Shown: piece by piece, positions 1-12,808 of the stretch
How positions within the stretch are numbered: position 1 is the stretch's first letter
Layout: each line of letters begins with the position of its first letter
Assembly: GCA_023515745.1 (NCBI GenBank)
Contig: JALECJ010000254.1
Coordinates: forward strand, 1 to 64,000
Reading direction: 5' to 3'
Length of the DNA: 64,000 bases
Source of the DNA: Amoeboaphelidium protococcarum
Taxonomy: Eukaryota > Aphelidiomycota > Aphelidea
Program-made: the position numbers and the translations under genes
Notes under the pieces: generated by a model
What the model was told of the DNA's origin: nothing
Databases searched by the model: none
Seen by the model: only the letters and a program-made list of their open reading frames with translations

Positions 1-1423
1 CGGGAACGATAAAGAGGCAAATCAGCCATCCCCATAAGAGCAGCTTGAACGTGATATCATGCCAGATGGCAACAAACGTAAACACTACCCACATATTGTA
101 CAAACGATATTTTGAACCACCGAGCGGAATGTACAAATATCGAATGATCCACTTGTTGTAAGACTGGTGCCAGTATCTCCAGAAATCTATTCCACTGAAT
201 GAGTCGTACATACACCGCACCATGTTCTCAACTGGGTATATGCCATCACACAACGCCCAAAATCTAAAGAATCGCCAGATTATTAATAATTTAAGCCAGA
301 CAAACATCAAATTGTACACACTAAGAATAGCCACCTGAAGACCTGATAAATTCTGCCACGCATTAGCCTTCTGTATAGCGACCACGTACATCATGTGCAT
401 CAATATCTCCATGAGCAGAATGACACCAGCGAGACGGAGACCATAAACAGCTGTTGACTTGAATTCAAGCTTCTTTGATCTTTATGACAATTGAGAGCGA
501 TATGTATTAAAAGTAATAATAGGACCAGCGAGATACAAAGGAATGTATAAACAATACTGAAGGTAATTAACATATGAATACTCTTCAGGCAAACGGCTCC
601 TTTACGCGCGGTACTTGTCACATTTATCACCAGACTACCTGCATTATACACAAGTCTAATGCTTAGAGTCAAGTTTCTGATCACTGCCGTCTGAAGCAGC
701 CTCCAGTTGCCATTGGTAATCCATTGCATATGAAATCATCCTGAGCACGGTGATATTAAAAGTTACATACCATCTGGACATGAGGCCATTGTTATCATCC
801 AAAGGTGCAAAGCTCTGATGTAAATGAGAAAACTTATAACCAGAGTGTTAATCATTCAAATACAGAACTGATATACAGTACAACCACACGACAAGAGGCA
901 TCAACCATGGTGTCTACACTGAGACCAGCTATCTGCATATCATGTAATTTATCGACAAAATAATAAGAATTTTCAACAGCCCATTACCATGCAGCACATA
1001 CAAAAATACTAGAGAAAATACAATCTAGAACAAGTGCTGGTAATTGACAGCGGTAGACTAAAATCTAAGATCAAGAAATCTAGTCCATCTGGACAGCAAG
1101 ACATGCAACGTCAGACACACGGCAAGTATTGGTATTTTAGTCCGGAATCCCGAATACTGTAGATCTGAATTGTCAATTTATCGCCAGCTACCAAAGATCC
1201 AGCTATCAGATAGCAGATGTTAGAATTAGAACCAGGTATCATTATTCATAGAGCTTACATTCCACATCACTGGGATGGAGATTATATGGATGACTGCAAA
1301 CAGCATGTAGTATAACTTGAACTCTCCAGATAGAAGCAGCGATGGCTGATCGCTTGCATATCCATGAGATTTCTTTCTATCAGACTATTATTATGATTAT
1401 TAAGATCGCCGGGTATCTGCCAT
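1..1423 (-). CDS. GUP1: GUP1-like MBOAT acyltransferase (3' end beyond window)
   Basis: Multi-pass membrane O-acyltransferase of the GUP1/HHAT group, which in fungi remodels GPI-anchor lipids in the ER. The frame is open from ATG at 1423 to the window edge (474 codons, TAR read as Gln). The N-terminus is polar and Gln-rich (the run is written with TAA/TAG), followed by a membrane segment after about residue 45. Family landmarks are FNITVLRMISYAMDY near residue 221, PLYLAGPIITFN near 293, FWRYWHQSYNKW near 410, and the presumed catalytic His in IWHD at residue 455. Yeast Gup1 has 560 residues, so perhaps 80-90 residues lie outside. No intron is needed. Upstream, at about 1519-1553, lies a CT-rich promoter-like tract. 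Confidence 0.93.
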
Positions 1424-1705
1424 ATTTAATGGAAGTTGCTAATGTTTCCGATCTGCGGGCATATTTCCCAATCGTTTCAAGTGAGCCGACTGAACGTTTG
1501 ACGGTGAAGAGAAACAACTCTCTCTCCCTCTCGCTCTCTCTCTTATTCCTCTTAGGAGCACGAGGAATCATCGCTCTCAGTATTAGCTGTGCGGCGATAA
1601 CGTTGCACGTCACACAAATATGTTCAGGCAATATTAAAATTTAAATAAACAACAATAAAGAGAATAAATAAGATGCGCATTAATTTATTCAATTTAATGG
1701 AAATA

Positions 1706-3874
1706 TCATTGAGTGGAGAACATGAACAGCTCTTTTGAGCCGTGTATCATCTTTGGCAACTTGGAAGTGCCAACGATTCTTTCCAGAGCAAGCGCGTCAT
1801 ACTTGGAGTACAATACAACAACTTTACTATTTCTATCCAGTAGCTCATCCACATCCGCATCCGTATTCTTCAAATCCACAAGCATAGATGCAAACTCAGT
1901 ATAGAAATGAGCATTAGCCACTGGACCAGAGAACACCAACTGTTTGATGCCGCGAAGACGATACCGTCTAAAGTAATGAAATCTCTCAGTCACCACCATG
2001 AAATCTCGCTTGCCGTGATAGAAATGCGACCGAGAACGACTAATATCTCCAGCTGAAGAGTACTCACTTATAGCCACGTACGACAAAGGCTTAGGTGCAT
2101 CAACGTACTACTCAGCATCAGACTCCAATTTCTCGAACCAGTTCCTCAACTTTAGAAATTCTAAATACGTAGGCACAACAATACAGCATCCAAGCCCTTT
2201 ACCGCCACCAGCCAAATTTAATGATTACTTGCGCTAATCAGCAACACTTGGTATTATCGTGTCAATCAAATACTAAAATCTGGCATCTTCAGCATCGAGA
2301 TGAGATGAGACATTACCGACTTTAATAAAAATCTGCTTCAGACCGGGAACTTCAACATTAGCCAAACACCCATCGTACACTTCACGCTTATACTGCACAG
2401 AGCCTGCGATATTAAGGCAAAACCGATTGCACAAGGCATTCAATTCCGGGAACTAGTATCTGCTAATAATGATATTCTACCGCACATACTTGGCATTCCC
2501 ATCCAAATACAGATGCTTCACTCGGGCAAAATCGATATCCTAATTAAAGTTCGAAGGTTTCAAGTTCAAATGCTTGAATACATGCAGCAGGTGGTCCCAG
2601 TTCTGCATAGAAACTACATCAGCACCATCCACTACTAGAACTTCGATTGAAGATAGGAAATCAAAATCGCGATCCTTATCACCCTCCTCCTTGATGATCA
2701 TCCTCAAACCGAGCGGACTACATACCAAAATATCACTACCATAAAAGTCGCTGTACAATTTCATTGCTTTCCTCTGCACTTTGATTCCAATACGAAAACA
2801 GTCATCTATGTTCCCCTCAAATGTTTGAAGATAATCAACAGGCTTAGCTGAATCAACATTGTCCTCATCTGCCGGTAGGGAGAATTCTGTCTAGAATCTC
2901 TTCTTGTTCATCACCTACTCAGCTCCGGATAACAGCATAAGACTATTGATAACCTGCAACGCGTCATTCTTAAAAGGTAGCAGTATGAGAACTTTAGGAC
3001 GGGAATATCCTTGATCTTTAATCTCTAGATTGCTATCATCAGCCCTTAACTTTTCATTATTTTCTATCACTAGATCGCGGGTATGATGCACATGATTAAG
3101 TGCATGCAGACAATACTATTCAATCAAAGACTGTCGCTACTAATAAGTCTTGTAAAATATGTGAATATCGCGGTATTCAAGCATATTACGCATCAATGGG
3201 GAAGATGCCATTTTCTGATAGGCATCTTACAGTCTCGGCTTAACACTGGTACTAGATTTACCATGGCGATCATCTGCCTCGAGTTTACTCACTCTAACGA
3301 TCTGCTTATCGATGTGTTACACTTCTTTTATAAAGCGTCTATCCATTCTACTAGCCATTTTGTTGTCAAATATCTTCTTCAGTTCAGAGTCCAATCCATA
3401 ATCAGAGAATTAACCATCATACGCGCTCACGGCAGATTTATTATCAGAGACATTCTCACTCTCATCGCTATAATCACTATCCAATTGAACATCTTCATCC
3501 TCCCCGCTATCTTAATCTATATCATCGCTGCTTTCAGTATCAGAACTACCATCATCTTGAGACGATTATTAAGCTACATCTGCGACAGAACTGACACTCT
3601 TAGGTGGACTAATCACAGCCAGGAAATCAGCCAAGCGCACCTTCTTCCTCTAATCAGCAACTACATGAGTAGTAGTAACAACTTCCTCACCACCGAGATT
3701 ATTGTCATAAGACTGAGCTTTATATGTGTTATTATAACGCAAGTATGCTTCCTTGCCACGTCTCTTATCCAAATCTTCCTCTTTAATAACAGTGGACACG
3801 TCAAGATCAGCTATATCACCCATCTCTGGCAACTGGCCAAACTCTTTGATAAACTTTCTATCTCTCTTACTCAT
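1706..3874 (-). CDS. UTP25: UTP25 / DEF, SSU processome DEAD-like protein
   Basis: Nucleolar factor of the small-subunit processome needed for early pre-18S rRNA cleavage; a degenerate DEAD-box relative without helicase motifs. One uninterrupted frame of 722 codons, almost exactly the yeast length (721). Seen in the sequence: an acidic Ser/Asp-rich N-terminal third, then the family core with [13 protein letters not shown] near residue 388 and [14 protein letters not shown] about 30 residues later, and a C-terminal half with [19 protein letters not shown]. It is transcribed away from MAK5, another ribosome-assembly gene, from a shared 237-base region. The frame holds many TAG/TAA codons and no TGA before 1708. 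Confidence 0.93.
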
Positions 3875-4111
3875 TATATATCTTCGCTATGGCCAGATTA
3901 AAAAATCGAGCTACTATAATAATATATTACTTCCAAAATATCTATGTGATTTATTATCTGTAAGGCAGGACCTCTATCACCAGTTAATGAAAAATGCGAA
4001 AAAGGTGAAAATCTCCTTTATACCTTTCACCTCAATCGCCGCACCTTTTATAAAGTTATAATAAAATATCTTTTAAGGCGTTCAACTTAATTTAAATCAT
4101 AATAGAGAGAT
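3875..4111. promoter_or_regulatory. Divergent promoter between UTP25 and MAK5
   Basis: 237 bases separate two ribosome-biogenesis genes reading in opposite directions. The region is AT-rich and contains an A-rich tract around 3987-4012 (AATGAAAAATGCGAAAAAGG) and a near mirror of GGTGAAAATC against CCTTTCACC. It must hold both start regions. A shared control element is inferred; none was proven. Confidence 0.55.
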
Positions 4112-6328
4112 ATGGGAAAAGGATAGTGGAAGTCTATTCCAGTACCGCTGGATTGTTCGCTTACTGAAGGTGGCCAGGGATTTGGTCTGATTGAATTTGA
4201 AGAATTTGAGGATGTATCAATGCTCGAGGAGAGTACTACTACTACTATTACAACTGATGTATAGCCTGATAACCAACCTGCTGATCAAAAAGTGGCGCCT
4301 ATTAAAGCTTCCCTCTCAGCTGCTAGTCCTAGACTGAAGAAAATTAAGCATACCTCTGAGCAGAGTATCGCCCCAGTCTAAGATTAAATTGATATGGAGT
4401 AAGTTTATGCTGATATGAAAGACTGGCAAGTTCCGAATGGCAATGATGATGGTGACCAAAATAGACGCGTCCTGTGTGATGAATTACTGCGTGGTCTTCA
4501 CAAGCTTGGCTTTCTTAAACCGACTCCTATCCAGCGGGATACTCTGAAATTTGCTCTTCCACCACTAAGTAAAGATGTTCTAGGTGCCGCTATTACTGGT
4601 AGTGGTAAATCGCTGGCTTTTGGTCTACCTATACTTAACTATTTGTATTAGTAGAGACACTATAATGCAGTCGCTTAATGTGAGGCCGATGGTATCAGTA
4701 ATTCAGATGGCTTAATTGCGCTAATACTGACACCCACAAGAGAGCTGGCCATGTAGATCCGTGATCACTTGAGAGCAGTGAGTAACAATGAGATTGATAT
4801 CTTGGCCCTGGTTGGTGGAATGTCCACATAGAAGTAGGAGCGGCTGTTGCTAGAGAGACCGCCTATTGTTGTTGCCACTCCCGGTCGATTGAATGAATGG
4901 TTGTAGTGTAATCCTTCAGCTTCACTGAATTAAACTGAGCGTGGGGATTTGCGTTCTCGTGAGATATAGCAGTATTTTGAGAGGGCCAAGTCTACGATGC
5001 GATTCTTGGTTATTGATGAGGCTGATAGAATGGTGGAACGTGGAAAGTATGAAGATTTGGACGATGTGTTAAAGTACTTTTAGCCTATTGGTAGTAGATC
5101 TGATTCATTACAGGATTGGGAGTAGCTGCCTGATGGTGAATTGGTGGTTAAGCAGTCTGATAATGACAAAGCATCTAACGAATCTACTACCGCATCCTCA
5201 TCTTCCTAAAAGTAAATTAATGCTATCGCGACTGCAATTAAGAGACAGACTTTTGTATTTTCAGCTACATTGACTACATAGGATCAAGTGATGCTTATGA
5301 AGAAGAGTAGTGGTGGCAAGAGGAAGGTTAAAGATTCTCCGTTGCAAATCATCTATAAACGCGTCCACTTTGCTGATAAGTAACCGGCAATTATCAATCT
5401 GACGGCTGAAGATGGTAATATGTCCCGCAAGTTGAAAGAGTGTGTAATCAAGTGTCCATCTCTATTCGACAAGGATTGTTACCTCTACTATTTCCTTCTG
5501 AAGTATGCCATGTTTCCGAAAGTGAAGACTATTATATTTGTCAACAGTATCGATGGTATCCGTCGACTTAATCCAATTTTGACTTTATTGCAGATCAAGT
5601 GTAATGTTATTCATTCTGGTATGGACCAGAGACGTCGTCTGATTAGCATTGACAAATTCAAGAGAACTTGCGGTGTACTGTTGGCATCAGATGTAGCTGC
5701 CAGAGGTTTGGATATCCCAAATGTAGATCATGTCATTCACTACCAAGTGCCATAGACAACAGATCTATACGTGCATAGGAGTGGTAGAACAGCTAGAGCT
5801 GCCAACGATGGTCTCAGTTTACTCCTGTGTGGACCAGAAGAAACGCCTCAACTCAAAATGATCAATTGCTTTGTTAATGACCAGCAGCGATCAATCGAAG
5901 ACTTTTCTATTGATCTAAGTACGGTGGCTAAATTGAAATAGCGCGTCAAGTTGGCTGTGGATATTGATAAGGCAAGTCATTAGATCACCAAATAGAAGCA
6001 TGACGATGACTGGATCAGGAAAGCTGCTGTAGATTTGGACGTTGAATTGGATGAGGATTATCATGGAGACTTGTTCAGAGGCGGTCTGGACAGTAGTAGT
6101 AGCTAAAGTAGCGTTAAGCAGCAAGTTAGAAAAGAGAAAGAAATTGCAGCAAAGCGTGCTGAATTGAAGCAGTTATTAACTCAAAATATTCTTGGTGGAG
6201 GTTTGCAGAAGAAGTTTATCGCATCTGGTGGTAAAGTTGATCAACAGCTGATCCTTGAGAACTTGTCCTCTAATAATCGCCTTCTATCCAAGAAGAGGGT
6301 ACGCGCTTTAGATGATTTAGACTCTTGA
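4112..6328 (+). CDS. MAK5: MAK5/DDX24-type DEAD-box RNA helicase
   Basis: ATP-dependent RNA helicase of 60S ribosomal subunit assembly, nucleolar. 738 codons without intron (yeast Mak5 has 773). The ATG at 4112 gives the family's N-terminal start with the W-K-S-I-P-V-P pattern and an acidic segment. Helicase motifs in order: Q-motif PTPIQ near residue 137, motif I GSGKS near 163 (Ser in place of the usual last Thr), a PTRELA-type motif Ia, DEAD near 300, SAT near 383, a VLLASDVAARGLDIP segment, and HRSGRTAR near 554. The C-terminal tail is basic and coiled-coil-like. Several Gln codons inside conserved stretches are TAG. Divergent from UTP25. Confidence 0.95.
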
Positions 6329-6481
6329 ATTATCTGCAGTAGAGTTAATTAATTAGAATTTCCACTTATTATATTTTATTCCAATTTGTCGAGTTTTTAA
6401 GGAAACTCATTTAGCTTCTTTAAAATTCCTGTTGAAAACGCGAGTTCTTACAGTTAAAGATCGAAATTTAATAAGAGAAAA

Positions 6482-7593
6482 ATGGACTTGGTCAGAGATT
6501 GGTATTAATGGGCAAGATAAACTCTACAACGGGCATTATTGCATTCACTTACGCAGCACAGCGATAGTCTCCCTAATCACATTGCGTTCATCATGGATGG
6601 AAATCGACGGTTCGCCAGACGATCTCAGCGGGACATTAGTGTGGGGCACCAGATTGGCTTCAGCGCTCTTGAACAAGTATGATTATTATAATTCATCTTG
6701 CAATTGATCATTTTGATGTCATCTTATTATTATTATTATAGATTCTGGAAACTTGCTACCATCTTGGGATTAAAGTCATCACAGTGTACGCGTTCAGTAT
6801 AGACAATTTTAATCGATCGCAGGAGGAGGTGGACAATTTGATGGAACTATTCCGAGAAAAGTTGCAACTATTTCGCGATGAAAGGTATGAATTTATATTA
6901 GCATTAGTTCCAAGTAAATGAATTCTTATATTAACGCTTGCGGTATGATTAAGTGTATAATCATCTACCGCGAGTATTAATGATAGTGTAGTCACCTAGT
7001 GCAATAGCATCAAGTGCGAATTCGTGTCGTTGGAGATCTGAGCCTACTTCCCGCTGATGTTCGCCAGGAAGCTCAAAAGGTGATGGAGTCTACTCGCTCA
7101 TACAACAGGTAGTTTATTTTGCGTTGTATATGGTGGCTCAATTCGTACTTATATTTATAGTTTTTGTAGAGCACTGCTGAATATTTGCTGTCCGTATACA
7201 AGTTCTTTCGACATTAACTAGGCATTTAAAAGAGCAGAGGAGGAGAGTTAGTTGATGTTTAGTCAGTGTGAGACATCAGTTTTAAATCGAGTTGAAGTTG
7301 ATTTTGAGTCAAAGCTATTAATGCTGGATGATTGCGATTAGTTCCGGCATTAACCATTAGATTTACTTATACGGACATCTGGAGAGACTAGGCTCAGCGA
7401 TTTCATGTTGTATGAAGTGACGCGTAATCCTCAAGCCAGGATTGAATTCATTGATGTGATGTGGCCAGAGTTTAATTTCTGGCACTTTTTACCAATTTTG
7501 ATTAGATTCATGTATGACACAAAGTAGTAGAAGTAGTAGAAGGAGTTGTACTTGGATTAGAGGCTACAATTATAAACTTTATTTGATTCATGA
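6482..7593 (+). CDS. RER2: cis-prenyltransferase (dehydrodolichyl diphosphate synthase)
   Basis: Makes the long-chain polyprenyl diphosphate used for dolichol. Four exons: 6482-6676, 6742-6884, 6992-7108, 7161-7593; they join in frame to 295 codons. The N-terminal helix precedes FIMDGNRRFARR (residues 36-47), with the catalytic Asp at 39. Then follow VITVYAFSIDNF, RIRVVGDLSLLP, the NICCPYTS segment, LLIRTSGETRLSDF near 217-231 and the VMWPEF motif. The length fits RER2/DHDDS (about 290-330). The second intron boundary was chosen because it keeps the frame and restores the family's QVRIRVVGD block. It ends 55 bases from the convergent POM152 gene. Confidence 0.93.
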
Positions 7594-7648
7594 TGATAAT
7601 TTTTATATCAGTCTTTTATATATATTGAGAGTGAATGTAAGTACAAGA

Positions 7649-10600
7649 TCATTTAGATGGATACTTGCAGTATTTGTCTTGAACAGAGACAACACGATAA
7701 GTTCCAGATTTGTCCAATGGCATAGAATACACAGCGCTCGTAATATCAGACACGGCCTTCTTCTCCAACACTTTACCACTATGATCATCAGAGAGTCGGA
7801 CATAGGTAAATCCAAAAGGAGGATGTCCCTGGAATTGTAAGTTCATCTCGGTGTGAGATCCTTCACGTATAATCTATTTACCAGAAGTTGTGATTTTAAC
7901 TCTTGGAATGGAGTGATAGACATACTAGGCATCAACCTGCTTACAGCATATCGGACTAAAACTACTTTTATCTGCACTCTATACTCCCTGACAGATAGAT
8001 TTCAGCTTCAATTGACCATCATTGGAAAGCTTTGCCGCAACCTGGACCAGATCCTTCTTTCTCTAAAACTTGTATTACAAAGACTCTATATCTGATGACT
8101 TGGTGTATGGTACATGACTATCCTTGTGATTTAGCAGTATATTACCATCGGTAGATGAGCCATTGCTATGCATCAATTCAAAGTTGATTTGTAAATCTTT
8201 GTGGCCTCGTAAGTTGAACTAAACCTCTTGACCAACACAATAATAGTCCTAAGAAGACACACCTTCAAACTCTGGTTATGTGATGGCATTAAATACAATT
8301 TACTAACCAGCTTAGTTCCCAGATTAATCCACAGACTAATTGAACGAGCATTAATTACCATCAGCCACATCAATGACTTGCAAGTGGTGAATACCTGCGT
8401 CGTTAAATAGTGGAATATTCTTAAATAACATTGTATCATCATCCACCACGGCAGATTTCACTGAATCATCATCAATGGCATACGTAACATTAAAAGGCAT
8501 CTAACCAACAAGTTTCAACTCAGGAATACTTGCCGCAGGTAGAGCGCTATTGACACAACAATCAATGGTATTAATGTTCTTAAATCGCGCTTCTGGTCTC
8601 TTATTGACTTTAAACATTAAAGTTGATCCACTAACTGTCACGTTCTTGTAATTAGAATCAGATATAGTCTAGACAGTGAGAGAAAAATCTCCATTAGACT
8701 ATAAAGAGCCGGTGTCCACTTCAATGGCGCAGTTATCTTCCAGACACTGTACACTATTAATAATAAGTGATGACTGACTGTTTTATTCAACTATAGTATA
8801 CCCAACTTCAAAAGGGCTTTAGCCACCAAGGCTGAGCTTCACCGACAATTTATCATTCTAACAAAGAGCAAATCTCTTCTTTTAAGACAAGTTATCAGAT
8901 ATTTTCACACTTGGCTTGGCGGTGTAGCTAACATGCAAAATATTACCACCATCAATTGAACCTTTACAAAGCGCATCTTGCACAGATTTTATGGTATAAA
9001 TGCCAGCCTTGTCAACAAAGAGAGAAGGTTCTTTTATATCTCTATGAAACTAAAACTCGCCATATTTCATAGGAATGCTTTCTAGAGATTGCTAATACAA
9101 TACTTCCACTTAAACAGGATACTTATTGGCAAATACTTTCAAAGGAACGCTCCGACCTTCATTTTTTATAATGTCCACCTTCATATCTGGTGACGCAAAT
9201 GAAACTTGAGGATTAGAAGCGAATAGTCTAAACTGTGCCGATTCCTAAAGCTAGACTTTACATCCATTGCCATCAGTTAACTGATCGAATTCAACCTTGT
9301 ATGAACCACTTTAATTAATCTTATCATCAAGACGCAACTCATAATCGCTCTAAGCTACTTTGATTTCAGTAGATTTAAGCAAAACATAGCCGTCCTACTA
9401 TATAGAGTAAGAAACAGTCCAAGGAGATGACCCAGTTAATTTAAGAGGCAGAACAACTTTGGAATACTCCATATCCGCATTTGGACAAAAATACTACTGA
9501 TGGTGCAAGACTGAGAGTGACGACGCAGCCTTGAATTCATGCGAGAACTCCTGATCTTATACCGAAATCCAGTCAGGATACATAGAGTCCTTAAATTCCG
9601 TAATTCGAATAGAAAATTTGCCACTTTACTTTGGCTAAACAATCACATCTTGATCTGGAGATACAATTTTAGTCTGAACGGTTTTACTCTAACCATTGGC
9701 TTCGATAGCAGTATACTTGACCAAGAGCGGATATTTTCCACCATCTGATACTCCAAACTATAACTTGAATCCGTAATTACCAGAACACTGAGCCTCTGCA
9801 ATGAGACTTTATTTAACATCTAACTGAGGCTCAATATACGGCTACAAAAGACAAACATTGGACGAGACTCTACCACTACAGCGATCATCTTTGTATGAAA
9901 TTAATTGATAAGAGCCAAACTTATCCAACTGGATAGAATGCTTAGTTCCAGATACCTTAATCTACTTCAAATGAACCTTGCCACTATTTAGAGCAGTAAA
10001 CTTGTACTCAACGAAAGCAGATTCAACTTTATCCTAAAGCTGTACAGTGCCCTAAACAGTATTCCGCAACTTTGTAGGATCATCCGGCTAACTGAGATAA
10101 CACTATTACTTAGGACATTCAAGTTGTGCAAAATTGCTCAACTAAACAACAACATCAACTCGACTGGCATCGATCCCTTCAGTGTATACCGTTCTATGCT
10201 ATCCACAATCAACACGAGTAATGAACATCTGATACGTGCCAGATTCTTCAAAGCTCATGTCAATATCCGCTTTCTCTGTCGATAGATTATTAAAATGCAA
10301 AAACTCACGACGTTACTTGGAATATACGGTGACATTACACTAGACATTTTGAGGACCTTCAACGTTCAAAGGTATTTTAGGCGACTATCCTTAACAAACT
10401 TTAATTTCGCTGACTGCAAACTAAGCTTCAGGACAGTATTCAATCTACAGTTCTTTATTCTACACAACTCCAGATCCTTTGGCGTCTTTGACCCAATTGA
10501 TCGCATATTTGCCAGTTCCATTAATCTACCACCTAAACTCGGCACAATTGCCAAACTTCACCTGATTGATATTAATAATATGCTCTCTGCTTCTACCAAG

Positions 10601-11194
10601 TAGAGATGGAACATCATCCTCTGTAGAGTAGCTAAACTAAAACGGCGCCACACCACAAATTTACAGTTGAGCAAACACCGGATCATTAACTTTGGAGTTA
10701 TTAGATCGACGTATACACCCGATGGAATCAATATTCGTAACGGAGAGCGACGAATGCGGAACAACTTGCACAGTCAGACTCCCTTCAATGAATTGGTCAT
10801 CAGAAGACGCATAACCACCGCCAGCATTAGTCCAATCATCGCTGAAACGTGAACGAAAAACGCGAAGAAATCCGTTGACAGACCGCCTTACTCCAACAGG
10901 CGAGCGTGGATGCCAAAGGGCGGTGACTAATAGCAATGTGACTATCCACGCACTCAACCATTAAGCCTTACTCTTCAGCACCAGCTTTGGAATCTGAGCG
11001 ATATATAGAAATCCCAGGCAGAATGAAGAAATCATGCTCCACAATAATAGCAGTGAGAAATCGCGAATATAATTCAGATCATTAGAATGCAGCATAACCA
11101 GCTTCACATGGCCCACAATGTGACTAGTCAAAACAGCCAATAATAGAATGAATGCAGCAGTAGCAATTTATCTCTTTGCAACACTATCTATCAT
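7649..11194 (-). CDS. POM152: POM152-like transmembrane nucleoporin
   Basis: Membrane ring component of the nuclear pore. A single frame of 1181 codons (yeast Pom152 has 1337). The N-terminus carries three hydrophobic segments within about 110 residues (ATAAFILLLAVLTSHIV, LLLLWSMISSFCLGFLYIA, WIVTLLLVTALW), as in Pom152. The rest is a long luminal array of Ig-like repeats with recurring FEESGTYQM / GTYRVVSVQD patterns and paired cysteines, ending in a repeat with YCKYP. Many Gln codons are TAG/TAA. Pom152 is best known from fungi; GP210 does this job in many other eukaryotes. Divergent from HEM3 with 245 bases between them. Confidence 0.93.
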
Positions 11195-11439
11195 ATACTA
11201 ATTAACTTCTTATCTTTTTGACTTTAAAGAATATTGTAAAACTAAAAGACAGTTCAAATAATGAAAGAATAAAGGAGAAAGTGACGCGATGAATCTCATC
11301 GAGAGCATTATAGAGGGGAGCTTTTACCTGTAAGATTCACTCATTGACTCGCTCGCTGGCTTTAGAAAATCTGATCAACTTCAGTGTTACGTGTTTACTA
11401 TAAGAGCATCCGTTATAAAATCATTAAGCAGTGTTTGGA
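11195..11439. promoter_or_regulatory. Divergent promoter POM152/HEM3 with GACGCGA motif
   Basis: Intergenic 245 bases. GTGACGCGAT lies at 11281-11290, one of several GACGCGA-type words found upstream of genes in this window. An imperfect inverted pair, GATGAATCTCATCG, follows directly. Confidence 0.45.
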
Positions 11440-12486
11440 ATGACGGCTAGTAATATTATTGTCATAGGGACGCGTCAATCTCCGCTGGCTGTGACGCAGA
11501 CTCAGATGGTTTGTGATGCTATAAAGGAAATGTATCCGGATGATGATGATGATGTACAAATAGAAGTTAAGCACATCAAAACTACCGGAGATAACGTACT
11601 TGATGTGCCTCTACATAAAATTGGACAGAAATCTTTATTTACTAAAGAATTGGAGGTGGCTTTATTGAATAAATAAGTAGATTTGGTTGTCCACTCTCTG
11701 AAGGACGTGTCAACTACTCTGCCAGACGGTCTTCATCTGGGAGCTGTTTTGGAACGGGAAGATCCCCGCGATGTGTTGATCTTACGCGCAGATCATCCAC
11801 TTACCACAGGTAAATTGCAATCACTTGCTGACCTGCCTGCTGGAACTGTGTTGGGAACTTCATCTGTACGTAGACTTGCTTAGCTGAAACACATGTTTCC
11901 GCAGTTGCAATTTAAAGATATCCGTGGAAATCTAAATACGCGTTTACATAAGTTGGACACTTTGATGAAAGAGTAGCCAGATGATGACTAGTACGCGTAC
12001 GATGGTCTTATTCTGGCATATGCAGGAGTTAAACGAATGGGATGGGAGGCTAGAATTTCCCTTGTTCTTGAGAGTGATGCATTCGTGTGTAAATAGCCAG
12101 TTTTGTACGCAGTTGGTCAAGGCGCGTTGGCGATAGAGTGTAGAGCGGAGGATATACGTGAAAGTCCGTTTATCCGCACTGTGTGTGAGCAGTTGACGCA
12201 TAAATCAACTTTGATGCGCTGTACCGCTGAGAGGACCCTGATGCGGCGGTTAGAAGGCGGATGTTCCGTTCCTATCGGTGTTCATACATCATATGACTCT
12301 GGTGATAAGCAGCTGAATCTTTGTGCTGTAGTATGCTCTGTTGATGGAGCATAACGAATTGAAGCTTAGATGGTAAGGAAGTGTAACTCACCGGAATAAG
12401 CGCACCTGCTCGGCGATGAAGTTGCGCAAGACTTACTTAAGAAAGGCGCATCCGCTATATTATCATCAGTTCCTAGAAATACATGA
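11440..12486 (+). CDS. HEM3: Porphobilinogen deaminase (hydroxymethylbilane synthase)
   Basis: Joins four porphobilinogens into hydroxymethylbilane in haem synthesis; cytosolic. 348 codons, no intron. The start is the ATG at 11440 (an upstream GTG in the same frame is ignored). Seen: [17 protein letters not shown] near the N-terminus, [35 protein letters not shown] with its conserved [31 protein letters not shown], and GGCSVPIGV near residue 273, whose Cys would hold the dipyrromethane cofactor. The Q after KHM-type segments and in SVRRLAQ is TAG. Length is between yeast (327) and human (361). Confidence 0.96.
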
Positions 12487-12808
12487 ACTTATCACTTTTT
12501 GATGTTAATTTGCAATGGATAGTTTTATCTCACTACCTTAATCGTAGTTTTGAAGTTGTGACTATGCGGTCTAATTTTTAGAATATCCAGTTGGGAAATT
12601 CTAAAGGTTAGATTGTGACAGTACAGCGAGGAGGTACCTTCAGCATACCTAAAATCAACTTACAATAGTTGAGTATAAGTTATTGTCTATCCTCAAACCT
12701 TTTCTATCAGTATTCTATCTCTAAACGACATAGAGTCCAAAAACGCAAAGCTCGATAAGTAAGACCACTAACCAAATATATATATATATTCAAACTATCA
12801 GGGATACA
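12487..12808. other. Intergenic, AT-rich
   Basis: 322 bases between HEM3 and the 3' end of a nuclease/kinase pseudogene. A short TA run sits near 12778-12790. I see no gene. Confidence 0.5.

Noticed and set aside
3083-3901. A 272-codon plus-strand frame with standard stops
   Set aside because: It lies antisense to UTP25, has no motif and odd composition; its openness comes from the acidic, repetitive coding strand below it.
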